Below are positions 21,970-32,643 of a DNA stretch of 64,000 nucleotides, in pieces. Within the stretch, counting starts at the first letter, position 1. The number at the start of each line of letters is the position of its first letter. Where the stretch lies: the NCBI RefSeq assembly GCF_000227135.1, contig NC_018229.1, forward strand, positions 129,816 to 193,815, read 5' to 3'. The notes below the pieces were generated by a model. The model did not search any database, was not told the origin of the DNA, and saw nothing but the letters and a program-made list of their open reading frames with translations. The stretch is from Leishmania donovani (Eukaryota > Euglenozoa > Kinetoplastea > Trypanosomatida > Trypanosomatidae). The position numbers and the translations under genes are program-made.

Positions 21970-23617
21970 GCAAAGCCGGCTAGCAGCTGCGCGGGCGAGG
22001 GATGCGCACCATGGTGGGGCTGATGCCAGCGCAGAGGAGCGAGAGGCAACACTACGCACAGGACGCGAGGAGAGCAGCCGAGTCCAGCCGCGCCGCGCCG
22101 CGCACAGTGACGATAATAAGGATGGACACACGGAGGGGAGTCGCAGACAGCGCCTCCACAGACAGCTCGAGGGGGCCGCTGGAGGTGTGGCAGAAAAAAA
22201 CACAATGCCCGCTCCCGCCCGTACGCACGTCACCTCCGTCTCGTCTTCGCGCTCCTCGCCATGGTTGTGATGGTGGGCTTCGTCGAGAAAGGGCGTGGTA
22301 GGCACCCGCGCAGACACACACGCCATTTCGCCGCCGCCACCGCTGCTGACACTGCGCACAGCCGCCGCATCTGGGTGTCGCTCGCCTGTGCGACGCTTCA
22401 TCGTGGCGATTCCGCCGTGCAGCTGGCGCTGAGAGCACGTGTGCCTGCACAGGGGGAGGGGGGAAGGGAGAGGGGAGGGTCGCCTGCCACTATGGAACGA
22501 AGGGAAAGGCGGGAGGGAGAGGGTTCACTGTTGTGGTGTCTGTTGGGCCCTCGCTCCCTGCGCTGCCCGGTCCGTTTTCTACCCTATCTGTTACCAGGCA
22601 TGCAGCATCGCTCGTGTCGATGTGGCTGCCGCGCGTTGGCCCACCTCGCTACGCGGCAATCGGAGGGCGAGCGAGCGTGAAAGGAAGAGATGCCGCTGCG
22701 CGCGTGCCTCTTACTTCTCTGTATGTGAGAGGGCGGGGTAGAGGTGATGAGGGGCAGAGCTGAATCTGCAACTATGGCCCGTGCTCGCGGTCCCCCTCGT
22801 GAGATGGGAAGGGCGCCCCAGCAGATGCTGTTTGCACTGAGGAAGGTGCGGCGTGCGAGGGCAGAAAGCAGGAGGCGCTGCACGGCGGCCGTGCAGAGAA
22901 GCGCACACGCGGACGCCAACACATAGCGATGGGCATTAACAAAGAAAAAGACAGAGAGAGAGAGCGAGAAGGATCTCAGCGCACGACCATCCAGGCTGAC
23001 GCACACACACGCACAAGCGTGCCCTCGCCGGTGCACTGCGAGAGCGTGAGATGGATAAACCAGGCGCCCGGCGCACCGCGTCGGACGTCTACGCAGATAT
23101 ATATATTAGTTTCCCTTTCACACGACTGACAGGAGAGGTGAGCGCAACAGCAAACCTACGCGCCCATGGTGTGCAGCCTCGATGATGTCCCTCACCCGCC
23201 ATGGAATAAGGAGAGAGAGTGGTGGTGGTGGTTCGGTGGTCTACGGGCAATGTAGCGAGCGCGCCGATCTCAATCACGGAGAGGGGGCAAGGGGGAGGGG
23301 CGAACGTTGTGTAGAGGGTGCGAGCGGGCAACGAGTTGGGCTCGCACACGCTGCGAGAGCGAGAGCGAGAGCGACATGCGGAGACCCGCCAGAAGGGGCC
23401 GGAGCACCTGAGAGAGGGAGGGTTCAGAGGGGAGGGAGAGGGAGTGCAGGAAGCATCACGCCAGCACGCACGCGTGCGCAGACGAATGGGCGCACCCCTC
23501 CCGCTCCTCCACAGACACACACACACACAGACACAGGCACACACATCTACAGACATTCTCCTTGCATCTTGTGCTCGTCGCCTCCCTGCGCGGTCGTGCA
23601 CGCTGCCCTCACCCCAT
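21970..23617. other. Intergenic, 5' flank of the GT10-like gene
   Basis: Holds the probable 5' untranslated region of the GT10-like gene, including a T-rich pyrimidine tract on the minus strand ending in AG at about 22180. An out-of-frame ATG at 22012 would open a ten-codon upstream reading frame ending just before the chosen start. The part beyond 22402 has GA and CA simple repeats (22958-22972, 23345-23375, 23513-23535) and no supported gene. Confidence 0.55.
22179..22200 (-). promoter_or_regulatory. Candidate spliced-leader acceptor for the GT10-like gene
   Basis: On the minus strand a run of seven T within a pyrimidine-rich stretch is followed by the first AG at about 22180-22179. The next in-frame ATG is at 21969. 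Trypanosomatid trans-splicing uses the first AG after a pyrimidine tract, so this would place the start at 21969 rather than 22401. It is an inference from pattern alone. Confidence 0.4.
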
Positions 23618-26545
23618 TTACACGCCGCATCGCCGACGCCGCTGCAACTCGTACCAGACAACACCACCCATCACCCCCACCATCCCGACTCCGTGCAGCA
23701 GGGTGAAGCGGCGACCGTACAGGAGAAAGCTCAGCAAGATCGTCAGCGCCTTGCGCACGCTTGTCACAATGACGGCCATCACGCCGGTGAACTCAGCAAG
23801 AATGCGCAGCAGACACAGCGTGCCCATCACGCTCGTCACGGACGCCAACGCGATGAGCAAGAAGAATAGGGAGAGGGAAAAAGGTTCCGTCGACGGCGGC
23901 GGCGGCGGCGGCGGCGGCGGCAGTGCGGACGACGCCCCCCATGGCGGCCCTGTGGAAAGGGCTGCGAGCCGCTGCAGCTGCGGTCGGCGAGCCATCAATG
24001 CGGTGCACTCTACGGGCAGAGCGGCATTATCAGTGCGCCGTGATGCGGCCAAGAGACGCTCGCATGCGGCCAGCTGGCGAGCCTCCGCGGCGGTCAGAGC
24101 GCCGACAACGCCGCCATCGGCCTCGACCGCGGTGGACATCGCATTGGAGCCCATAAAGCTCCATAGAAGCAACAGAAAACGGCTGCACAGCCACGAGGCG
24201 CTGAGGCCACCGGCGTAGAGAAACGTGGCGATGCCGTTTACCATGAAGAGTAACTCCTGTGGCGAAGCCGGTATCCGCACCGGCGGCTCCGTCGCCGAAG
24301 CTGCGGGCACCGTGGGCCGCGTCGATGATGCCGCCACTGCGGCTTGTGTGCGAGACGACAACATCGGTGGGCAAGGCGACAAGGAATGTTGTCGATGGGA
24401 TGTGTGGTGCGGCAGCAGCACTGCCCCACGTTGCACGTCCGCCAGCGGGCGCGCCGTCTCCCCTGCTGCGCGCTCGTGCCTGTGTGCTCCTCGATTCGAC
24501 CTGCGTGGCGGCCCTGCCGTTGCGTGAAAGCAATGAACCTCCTCCAGCACATAGATGATGCAGTCGAGGGCGTTCGATGCCAGAACCCCTGCCACGCCGA
24601 TCAGTGTCACTATCCAAAGAGTCGAGAGGCGGGAAACCTCTGCGGCCACCGACTGCAGCGGGGAAAGAGGCGAAGAAGCGAAGGGAGACGACAGCGGCAG
24701 CGGCAGTGCCGCGCCCGCCTGCGCCAGCCCAGTGGCGATGCTCCGGCTGTCCCTGAGGTTGGCTGCCGCAGCTGCGTCGGCAGCAACAACATATCGGCCT
24801 GTGAGAGAGGCGGACGCGGGCCCTCGCGGCCTGTCGGCGAGAATGTGTCGCTCTGCCGCCACCTCCGCCGACGCCGCCTTAGCCAGCGCGGCTAGGCGGT
24901 CTTTGGAGTCGCTGGTCTCTGCAGAGGCTTGCATATCCAGTTGAAAGGCGTAGGTGAACGAAATCAGCCCAGCAACGATGACGGCGCACGCCATGATCTC
25001 CGTGTCTCGCAGGAGGCGTCGCAGCTGATACACAAGCCATGCGCCCGCGGCGCGTAACATCTCGAACGCAGAAAGGCCACCATCAATACTGCCGTTGTGC
25101 GGCACGGGCTGGCGCAAGCCTGTGGCAGCCGAGACGTGGCCCCGTTTATCGCTGGGCGATCTGGCCGATCGGAAAGCGCAACGGTGCGCAAGAGAGGAGG
25201 CACACGCGCAGGCGCACGACCATTCTCTCGAGGTGCACCATCGCGACAAGCCATCGATGCCATGCTGGCACCAGAAGCGCGGCCACCACCACGAACGCCC
25301 GCGCCAGCCGCTGCTGCTGCTGCTGCAGGTGCGGCTCGCGCCCCACCACGATCGCCGCTGGTCATCCTCAAGCGGGTGCGAAGATGCGAGGGTCCGCCCC
25401 GCTGGGGGCGACACATCGACGACGACAGTCGAAAAGTCTGTCGATGGCGACGAAGAGGAGCAGCCGTGTCCACGCCGCTGCGACTCATCGCGCAGGTGGC
25501 GCTCGCCCGTGCCGGGGGCCTTGTCGTCCGCTAACAGCTCAGAGTCCCCGCCCTCACTGGATGCGCCGTCGCGTCGATCTGGCGCAGCGACGGCGCTCCA
25601 CCGATGGGTAACGCTGTCCGCATCGTCGTCAGAGTCTGTCTCGTTCTCCGAACCTGGGGCAGCTGCCTCGGGGCTGTCGCGCATCCACCAGCGGTGCACC
25701 ACGACCATGCAGAGCAGCTTGCTCGACTTGAAGATTACTTGCAGGGAGTAGCTGAGGAAGAAGGACGTGCGGTTCGTGAGGTACAGGCTACACGACAGGA
25801 GCACGGCAATGCGCACGTACCAGCGAGTAGCAACGGTGGACGGATGGAACACGCGGCGGATCGTCGAGCGCCATGAGGCACCGCTCGTGGATGGGGAGTC
25901 GTGCGCCGCGCCTAGAGTGAGCGCAGACCCCTTGCCACGGTCTGCAGCTACCGCGACGGGTACGGCTTCCACCACGCTCGTGGGCGCCCCTCGGCCGTCG
26001 CCGTGCGGGCGTGAGCGCTCTTGCCCGTGAGGTAGGTGTCCAGCGGCGCAGACGGCACCTGGTGAATGGCCCACTGCATCGCCAAGGCACCACCCCTGCT
26101 TGTTGCTGCTGCCGCCCACCCCATGAGCTGGATTCGAGAGCGGCCCATGAGGCGACGCCTCCGCCGTCCCTGCCCCCACTGCCGTCGCGGCCGACCGGCC
26201 ATGCGGGCCTTGATGCTCAGACGCGGCTCGCCGAGGCAGCTGGTGGTACCAGCCCCACACAAGGAGCAGCCCCACGAGCACTGTCGTGCAGAATGTCTCC
26301 CCGCACGAGAGGAGTAACAAATTCGTGAAGCCGGGCAAGTGAAAGATCGTCTCCTGCAGGGCGGAGGTGAGGACATGGAAGACAAGCACACCAGCGGCAA
26401 GCGCGCACAGCCGCTGCGTCGTCGGCTGTCTTGGTGGTGGCGGGCACGAAGATGACGAGGGCCTCTGCCCGTCCGGTTGCTGCGACAGCATCGTCTCATG
26501 CGAGTTGGCGCTTGCTGAAGGGGAAACACAGCGCTGACGGTCCAT
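23618..26545 (-). CDS. SLC35B/UAA-family nucleotide-sugar (or PAPS) transporter with large insertions
   Basis: A polytopic membrane protein of about 975 residues. The first helices are near residues 35-100 (LCALAAGVLVFHVLTSALQE, then a FHLPGF loop and TNLLLLSCGE). The C-terminus has the family's final helices: EFTGVMAVIVTSVRKALTIL, then LLYGRRFTLLHGVGMVGVMG and a basic tail. This fits the SLC35B/UAA group, which exchanges UDP-sugars, GDP-mannose or PAPS for nucleotide monophosphates in ER or Golgi membranes. Members usually have 320-450 residues. Here three hydrophilic low-complexity blocks, rich in Ser, Ala, Asp and Trp/Arg, separate the helices. Such long loops are odd but the frame is open throughout. 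The upstream-most codons of the open frame lack ATG, so I chose the first ATG at 26545. Substrate cannot be read from sequence. Confidence 0.72.
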   Translation of the reverse strand: MDRQRCVSPSASANSHETMLSQQPDGQRPSSSSCPPPPRQPTTQRLCALAAGVLVFHVLTSALQETIFHLPGFTNLLLLSCGETFCTTVLVGLLLVWGWYHQLPRRAASEHQGPHGRSAATAVGAGTAEASPHGPLSNPAHGVGGSSNKQGWCLGDAVGHSPGAVCAAGHLPHGQERSRPHGDGRGAPTSVVEAVPVAVAADRGKGSALTLGAAHDSPSTSGASWRSTIRRVFHPSTVATRWYVRIAVLLSCSLYLTNRTSFFLSYSLQVIFKSSKLLCMVVVHRWWMRDSPEAAAPGSENETDSDDDADSVTHRWSAVAAPDRRDGASSEGGDSELLADDKAPGTGERHLRDESQRRGHGCSSSSPSTDFSTVVVDVSPPAGRTLASSHPLEDDQRRSWWGASRTCSSSSSGWRGRSWWWPRFWCQHGIDGLSRWCTSREWSCACACASSLAHRCAFRSARSPSDKRGHVSAATGLRQPVPHNGSIDGGLSAFEMLRAAGAWLVYQLRRLLRDTEIMACAVIVAGLISFTYAFQLDMQASAETSDSKDRLAALAKAASAEVAAERHILADRPRGPASASLTGRYVVAADAAAAANLRDSRSIATGLAQAGAALPLPLSSPFASSPLSPLQSVAAEVSRLSTLWIVTLIGVAGVLASNALDCIIYVLEEVHCFHATAGPPRRSNRGAHRHERAAGETARPLADVQRGAVLLPHHTSHRQHSLSPCPPMLSSRTQAAVAASSTRPTVPAASATEPPVRIPASPQELLFMVNGIATFLYAGGLSASWLCSRFLLLLWSFMGSNAMSTAVEADGGVVGALTAAEARQLAACERLLAASRRTDNAALPVECTALMARRPQLQRLAALSTGPPWGASSALPPPPPPPPPSTEPFSLSLFFLLIALASVTSVMGTLCLLRILAEFTGVMAVIVTSVRKALTILLSFLLYGRRFTLLHGVGMVGVMGGVVWYELQRRRRCGV

Positions 26546-27708
26546 CAGTCCGCTCGAATTTGACGTGTCTGTCGGTGAAAAGGCAACTCCGCTCACAGGC
26601 AGTACAAGCACCCGCGGCGCTTCCCAGGGTGCAGTGATGAGCTGTGCACAGGCCTGGTCTTGTTCTCCTCTGTGGTTTCAACTTGCTGGCTCGGTGGCAG
26701 TCATATGCATAGTGCGTGGATGCGCTTGCAGTCGCCCTCTCTTCTTCTGCGCAACTCGTGCACAGGGAAGCGCAAGCACGCGAGCATGCGCGCACACTCC
26801 ACCAGACGCGAGAGAGAGAGCACAAACAAGAACAGCGGGTGGGAGGAGAGAGTTCGGAGAGTAAAGGCGCGGAGCAGATGCTACGCGCGCACTAGCACGC
26901 GCGCTCCTACGAGCGAGCCGCCCTCTGCGCGCGTCCCATAACAGGCGGGGGCAGGGGATGGGGGCGTGTCCGCAGGCAGCGTAGGCGGGCACGCATTCAC
27001 CGCTTTCCCTCGGCTAGTCGACCGCAGCTCGATGCCTCCTACGAGACGTCAAGCATAGGAACGAGGCGCGAGCACCCATGCACGGCGAAAGCGAGCGAGA
27101 GTTCGTCTCGGCAGGCCGGCAGCTATTCGCGTGCACCCCCACCCCACCCATCAGCCCGGCGCGGAAAGACAACGAGGACGATAGGGAAGGGGGGGGGGTG
27201 GCGGCGTCTTACTCGTTTTTTTTTTTTGCGAGGGTTCTTGTTACGCATTTCGGCGTATCCTTCCTCTGCGCAAGAGGCGGTAAGGGCGAGGGGATGGGAG
27301 GGGTGAAGGAGGGGGGAGCGGTCGAGCCCAGAGGTGAGAGATGCACCCACATATACACGCATGCGCATATATGTATGTGGTTGCGCCTCTCTTTGGGGCG
27401 ATCACGGTGTGAGCGATGAGGAAGCAGGCGTCTGCGGGTGGCCGTGGCTGCTGGCACCGTGCGTCCGCCCACCCCCTTCCCTCTCTCTCTCTCAGCAGCG
27501 CAGCTCACCAGCAAACACCCCATCTCGCTCTTGATGACACGGCCTCACGGTCTTCTGTGAGCATACATACAACAGCGGCAGCAGCTTCGAAGAGGGAAGG
27601 CGCCGGTGACCCCTCTCTCCCCGGCTCTGCCAGCGCTGCCGTTGCTGCCTTCTCTCTCCTCCTCCGAAGCACACACACGCCAATGCCACACAGGGTGCAC
27701 CGTTCCCA
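26546..27708. other. Intergenic between the hypothetical mitochondrial gene and the SLC35B gene
   Basis: No supported gene. It contains the 5' flank of the transporter gene and the 3' flank of the next, with short GA tracts, a run of T at 27214-27226 and an alternating purine/pyrimidine stretch near 27345-27375. I see no RNA gene. Confidence 0.6.
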
Positions 27709-30700
27709 TTAAGTTTCATAAAGGATACGTCGCCCCATGTTACGCATCCGCAGGGACGACTCCAGTGCGTGGCGCAGGTCGTCATGCTCCATCCCGGTCA
27801 GCTCCATCGCCCGCAACACACGTGTCACGTCATCCTCGCTGAGTGTGTCGCTGAGCTGGCCGGCGCGGGAGGCGAGAGTCACGTAGAAGAGATGCCACGG
27901 CTCATCAGATGGGGACTGCGAGCCCGTTGGCATCTGTGCACGCGACGACGACGATTGTGTGGCATCACTATGGCGGCCGCCGCTGTGGGAATCATCGGTG
28001 CTCTGATGGTCCGCATCCAGTGGTGGCGAGCGCTCTGGTGCCGCGGCGGCCCGGGGCGCCTCCTTCTGCCAAGCGTCCCCGCATGCGCGGCGGCCGGCAG
28101 CAGCAGCGGTGGACGCACTTCGCACAGCCACGGCGGGGTCGTCAAGCGGGTCGCCGCGACGACTCGCCGCCTTCATCTCGGCATTCGCGCTGGAGCCGCC
28201 AGCCGGGGAAGAGGCGCCACTGCCACGAGCGACGCATGTCCTCTCCCAGCGCTGCAGAGATGCATAGGCGAGCAGCACACAGCTGATTTCGTGCCCGCTG
28301 AGGAGCTCCACTTGCTCTCTGAACAGCGGCGCCGCGCACGCCATGAAGGCAGCCGTCGTGGGCGAGAAGACCTCGAAGAAGAGGACGGCCGTGCACAGCA
28401 GCGCAACGTCGCGCACGGCATCGCGGTCGCGGAAACGGAGAAGATGCATAATACCTGCCGCCACCGTCTCTGTCGCTGTTGTCGCCGCCTCCTTCGCCTC
28501 TCCGGGCTCTGGTCCAGCAGACACAGTCGACAGCAGGTACGTCAAGAACACCTCCACATACCGCTGGCCGAGGTGATATGGAATACGCAGCGCCATACGA
28601 TTGCCGCCCAAGGCGCCGGGCAGCTGCGGGCGATACCGGCGGTCTAGCACGCGCAGCGGCGACGGCTCCGTCTCCTCGACGACGCCGCTGCCCCCCGATG
28701 CGGTTGCAGACGCCGAGCTCGTGCGACGCAGGCGGGCACTGTCGGTGGCGCCTTGCGGTGGCGTCTCGAAATACACGAACGGAGTCACCAGTCTCTGCTG
28801 TGGATGGTGCCGCTGCTGTGCGGTGTGACGCGGTGCTGCCGTCGCCAGCACCTGCACGCTCGCCGTCGCGTACATGCACGCCTGGAGTACATCCATGGCC
28901 TCTCCCATCGACAGCGGTGGCGCCCACGCCGCACCCGTCCGGCCAACAGTCGAGTACTGGTGTGACCACCAACGTACACACCACTCGTCCAGCGGCATGC
29001 GGAAGTCGTCGGCGCCTGTTGCGATGCAGTCCCGCCGGAACTGATCGAGGGCAGCATCCGGGAAGCCAGAGGAGGCGGAGGCTGCTGCGTGCCGATCCGG
29101 CACACCGCCGCGTCGAGGCGTGGAGCTGTGCATAGATGGGGCGTACAGCGGAACGCCAGGGGCCTCCTCGCTAGGGATGCAGAGGACAGCGTAGAAGAGT
29201 TGGAAGAGTTCCTTGTTAGAGAAGAGCGGGGCAAAGGAAGAAGATGGCGACGCTGCACGGCCGTCGTGCTCTCTCCACTGCTGACCACAAGAGTTGTGGA
29301 GGTGGGGGTGGGTACCCACCGACAGGGTCCACCGCGCTATCTCGCTCCCGAGCACGCGCAGCACCTCTCGGATGCCGTACTGGCAGTTGGAGGACTGCAC
29401 GTACACGTCGACGGCGGTGCGCGGCAGCGAGGAGCGGCGGCCAATGCTAAAGAAGAGCTGCTGGATGTGTAGAAGGCGCCACAGTAAGCGCAGCAGCAGC
29501 AGTTGCCGCGGAGCAGCTCCCAACAATTCGGACGCGGAAGAAGTCGAGTCCTCTGCGCATCGAGGCTGTGACGGCGGGGTGGCCGCGGTAGATGGGGAGC
29601 TGCTGCGTGGCGGTACTCGCAGGCGGTAGTCGCGAACGGCATCGAAATGGCGTGGGGTGAGCTGATGCAGTGTACGCTGGATCTGCCCAGCGTACTCGAA
29701 AAAGCGTGCGTCGACGGCGTCGATATCCTCGCTGGTAGACGGGATGCGGAATGCACCGGTAGCACCTTGTTCCTGCATCGACTGCGCCGCCTGCGCGCTC
29801 GACGCAGCATCGCCAGCGCTGCCGCTTCGGCTGCTGCGGTTGCGTTTGGAGGCATCTTGCCGTTGTCCTTGTCGCCGAGCCCGGGCCCAGGCGGCAAGGC
29901 TCCATTCCACCTGCTTCAAGATGCGGTACGCATGCAGACACGTCTGCTCGTACTCGCGCAGGCGCCGATTCGCAATGTACGCGGAAGTGTGGCGCCGCGC
30001 AAGCTCGAGGGCATCATGGCCTCGATGCTGAAGACTGCGACGTCGCCGCTCTCGGAGGTCCTGCAGCCTGGCTCGTTGGGCGCTGCTGCCATTCGCATCT
30101 CCATCCGTGCCAGCATCATTGCGGCCACGCTCTGGTCGATGCTCGCGGTTCCGCGGTCTGCCCTGCGCGTCAGCCCTCCTCGTCGATGCCTCCGGAGGGT
30201 CCAACGACCATTCGCCCAGCACCGGCGGAGCACTGGCACCGCGTCGGCTCGCCTCCGCCTCGAGCGGCGTCTGCTGTTGTTTCCTCGGTTCCTCGAGAGC
30301 CCTCCCAGGAGTGGCGCCGGCGGACAGTCGCGAGGATGACGACGGCGGAGGCGACGACGAAGATGATCGCCTTGTCGTGCCGTCGCTGGATGTGTTACGC
30401 GCTGCGCCTCCCCTCGCACGGCTTGTTTCCTCGACCGGAGCGCCAGTTAGCGCGGCGCTACCGAGACCATGCGCGCTCGGGTGAAGGTGAGAAGACGGAT
30501 GAGGATATAGAGGGGCGGTGGAGAGAAGAGGGTCGCTGGCCGGCTGCGACGCTGCAGTGGTGCCGCTGCAGACGAAGGGTGCATTGCGGGCACGAAGGAA
30601 AACATGAAAGGCGTCACGGGCGTGCGGGGATGACGACACTGCACTCGAAGCCGCGCCAGTGACGACTTGGGATGCACTACCCAGCGCTGACGCCGAGTAA

Positions 30701-30894
30701 CTGTGCTGCTGCTCTTGTGGACGCTCTCCGCGCCGCCCACGACACTGATCATGGCTAGGGTTATGTGTTACGTATCCACGGCAGGAGATGCGCCGCGCCG
30801 CTGTCACTGTGGCGCGCTCGCCGCTCCTGGCAGGCGTGGGAGAAGACCGACTCGCGAGAGGCGCAAGAGCGCTGACGCAGGCCCTGCGCATCAT
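27709..30894 (-). CDS. Unidentified large protein, probably mitochondrial
   Basis: A 1061-residue open frame with trypanosomatid-like coding composition. I do not recognise the family. The N-terminus (MMRRACVSALAPLASRSS, followed by more Arg/Ser/Ala) is basic and lacks acidic residues, as in mitochondrial targeting sequences. Residues about 60-290 are low complexity and Arg-rich. From about 300 there are regular amphipathic helices, for example LLRLLWRLLHIQQLFFSIGR near 485 and ELLSGHEISCVLLAYASLQR near 855. The C-terminus again forms a helical pair ending RRILYET. The helical spacing recalls mitochondrial helical-repeat RNA-binding proteins of the FASTK/OPR or PPR type, but I see no RAP domain or clear consensus, so this is only a guess. 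Tandem ATGs at 30894 and 30891 make the start clear. Confidence 0.8.
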   Translation of the reverse strand: MMRRACVSALAPLASRSSPTPARSGERATVTAARRISCRGYVTHNPSHDQCRGRRGERPQEQQHSYSASALGSASQVVTGAASSAVSSSPHARDAFHVFLRARNAPFVCSGTTAASQPASDPLLSTAPLYPHPSSHLHPSAHGLGSAALTGAPVEETSRARGGAARNTSSDGTTRRSSSSSPPPSSSSRLSAGATPGRALEEPRKQQQTPLEAEASRRGASAPPVLGEWSLDPPEASTRRADAQGRPRNREHRPERGRNDAGTDGDANGSSAQRARLQDLRERRRRSLQHRGHDALELARRHTSAYIANRRLREYEQTCLHAYRILKQVEWSLAAWARARRQGQRQDASKRNRSSRSGSAGDAASSAQAAQSMQEQGATGAFRIPSTSEDIDAVDARFFEYAGQIQRTLHQLTPRHFDAVRDYRLRVPPRSSSPSTAATPPSQPRCAEDSTSSASELLGAAPRQLLLLRLLWRLLHIQQLFFSIGRRSSLPRTAVDVYVQSSNCQYGIREVLRVLGSEIARWTLSVGTHPHLHNSCGQQWREHDGRAASPSSSFAPLFSNKELFQLFYAVLCIPSEEAPGVPLYAPSMHSSTPRRGGVPDRHAAASASSGFPDAALDQFRRDCIATGADDFRMPLDEWCVRWWSHQYSTVGRTGAAWAPPLSMGEAMDVLQACMYATASVQVLATAAPRHTAQQRHHPQQRLVTPFVYFETPPQGATDSARLRRTSSASATASGGSGVVEETEPSPLRVLDRRYRPQLPGALGGNRMALRIPYHLGQRYVEVFLTYLLSTVSAGPEPGEAKEAATTATETVAAGIMHLLRFRDRDAVRDVALLCTAVLFFEVFSPTTAAFMACAAPLFREQVELLSGHEISCVLLAYASLQRWERTCVARGSGASSPAGGSSANAEMKAASRRGDPLDDPAVAVRSASTAAAAGRRACGDAWQKEAPRAAAAPERSPPLDADHQSTDDSHSGGRHSDATQSSSSRAQMPTGSQSPSDEPWHLFYVTLASRAGQLSDTLSEDDVTRVLRAMELTGMEHDDLRHALESSLRMRNMGRRILYET

Positions 30895-32643
30895 ACACCT
30901 GGAGCGTTCAAGCGTAGAGGAGGAGAAGAGATGGAAGTGCGCCTACGTGTCGATGAGGGGTGCGCGCGCTTCGAATCACCGCACCAGCGCGCCGGTGCGC
31001 CTCGTCGTGGAGAACGACCCCGCACAAGGAGGATGGCACAGGAGGGCGTGGGAAAGCGGGCGAGAAGCCACGGAGAGGCAAGCGCAGGCGGGAGACAGAG
31101 GCTGGAGAAGCGGATAGGGGGGAGGGAGGGGGCCCGCATGCAGGCCTATCGGTCACTGATTCGTGAACGACGGCGCACTTCTTGGATGTATTCACATCCT
31201 TTCCTTTTCGCTTTACGTCTGCAACTGATGTCATCGCATGCGCGCATATGTGTGTGTGTGTGTGTGCGCGTGCCGATAGGGATGAACGGGTGCAGGGGCC
31301 GCACACGTCGGGCTTCCATCGCTCTGCGCTGCACATTCCCATCACTCCCCGCCCGCACTGCAGAGCCGAGCGGCAACAACGTCATTCATGCAGAGAGCAC
31401 GGGCGCAGAGACAAGCACACCTCGGCAAGCAGAGCATGTCAAGATCACAGGACAGTGTTGCACAAAGTCATCACCCTCCATCATGCCCCGTCTTCCGAGT
31501 CTTGTTGCCCTCCCTTCCGCACACGCACGCACGCCCGACCCCCTCCCTACTCCTATGCTCGCCTGTCCTCCGTCTGTGTATACCCGCCCGTCTCGCCAGC
31601 AAGACAAGTGAGGGGACGAAGCGTGCGCAGCCCCTTTTCGTTTCTGCTTGCGCTTAGCATTTTACGCCATCCACCCCACTCCCACCACCACTCCTCCTGT
31701 GGGATCTGGCGCGAGAGCGCGCGAGACAGCGTGAGTGCCTTCACAGGCGAGCAGGCAAGCAGGCACGCGTATATAGAGGCACTCCATCGCACAGAGAGGT
31801 GCCGACAGCGCCACGGAGGCCCCTCTCCCCCTGAAAACGTGGTCGAGCAACGATACTGTCGACTAGCAGCGACGGCGATGAACTTCATGGAAACGGCAAC
31901 AGCCATGTAACGCAGCCCTCCTCCGTCCAAGCCGGAGCACGGCACAGCACAGTGCGTTCACAGATGAAAGAGCCCGCGACGCCCACGTGAAAGGAGAGTT
32001 GGAGGGGGGGGAAGAGCGCTTAAAGCAAGTCGGCGCAAGGAAGGAGGGCACGCACACACACTTACATGGCCGCTGAGAGATCCAGCGAGCGGATGCGATG
32101 AAGCGAGCGAGATGCTGGGAGACACGTATAAAAGCACATGGGCAGGAAGGTACGCACAGCGGGGGAGGAAGAGGAAGAGGAGGGGGTGGGCGACGACAGT
32201 GTACCAACACACCTTAAAGCCGTCGCATCCACGGAACATCAACACACAAACCAAAAGGGCCCATGACAAGCCCGTGCAGCTCGGCACAGCGAGAGAGAGA
32301 GAGAGTGAAAGAGGGAGGAGGGGGCGATCCACAGATGAGGCGGTGCAGACCGCAGCAAAGAAAAGAGACAAGACAGCAGAAGCAGCACTGACGCCCACCA
32401 GTCGAGCTGGCGACGGCATCATGCTGCCCGAGCCACCCGCGCGCCTACCCGATCCGTCCACCCATGCTCTCTCTCCCCCTTCCAATCTCCATCATTACTA
32501 TCGGCACATGCAGAGAGAAGCCACAGCGTACGTGGCCGTGCCTCTCCCTCAGCCCCCTGATCTGGCAGCGGTGGCGGCGTTGGTGGGGGTGGTGGCGCCG
32601 GCGTGCCGCACACCCGGTCTTTCGGTGTCTCTTTCCGTTTCGC
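30895..32643. other. Intergenic, 3' flank of the CK2 gene
   Basis: A 1.7 kb stretch without a supported gene. It is the downstream flank of CK2 alpha' and the upstream flank of the hypothetical mitochondrial gene. A (GT)n tract lies at about 31249-31266. The open frames are short and repeat-derived. Confidence 0.6.
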
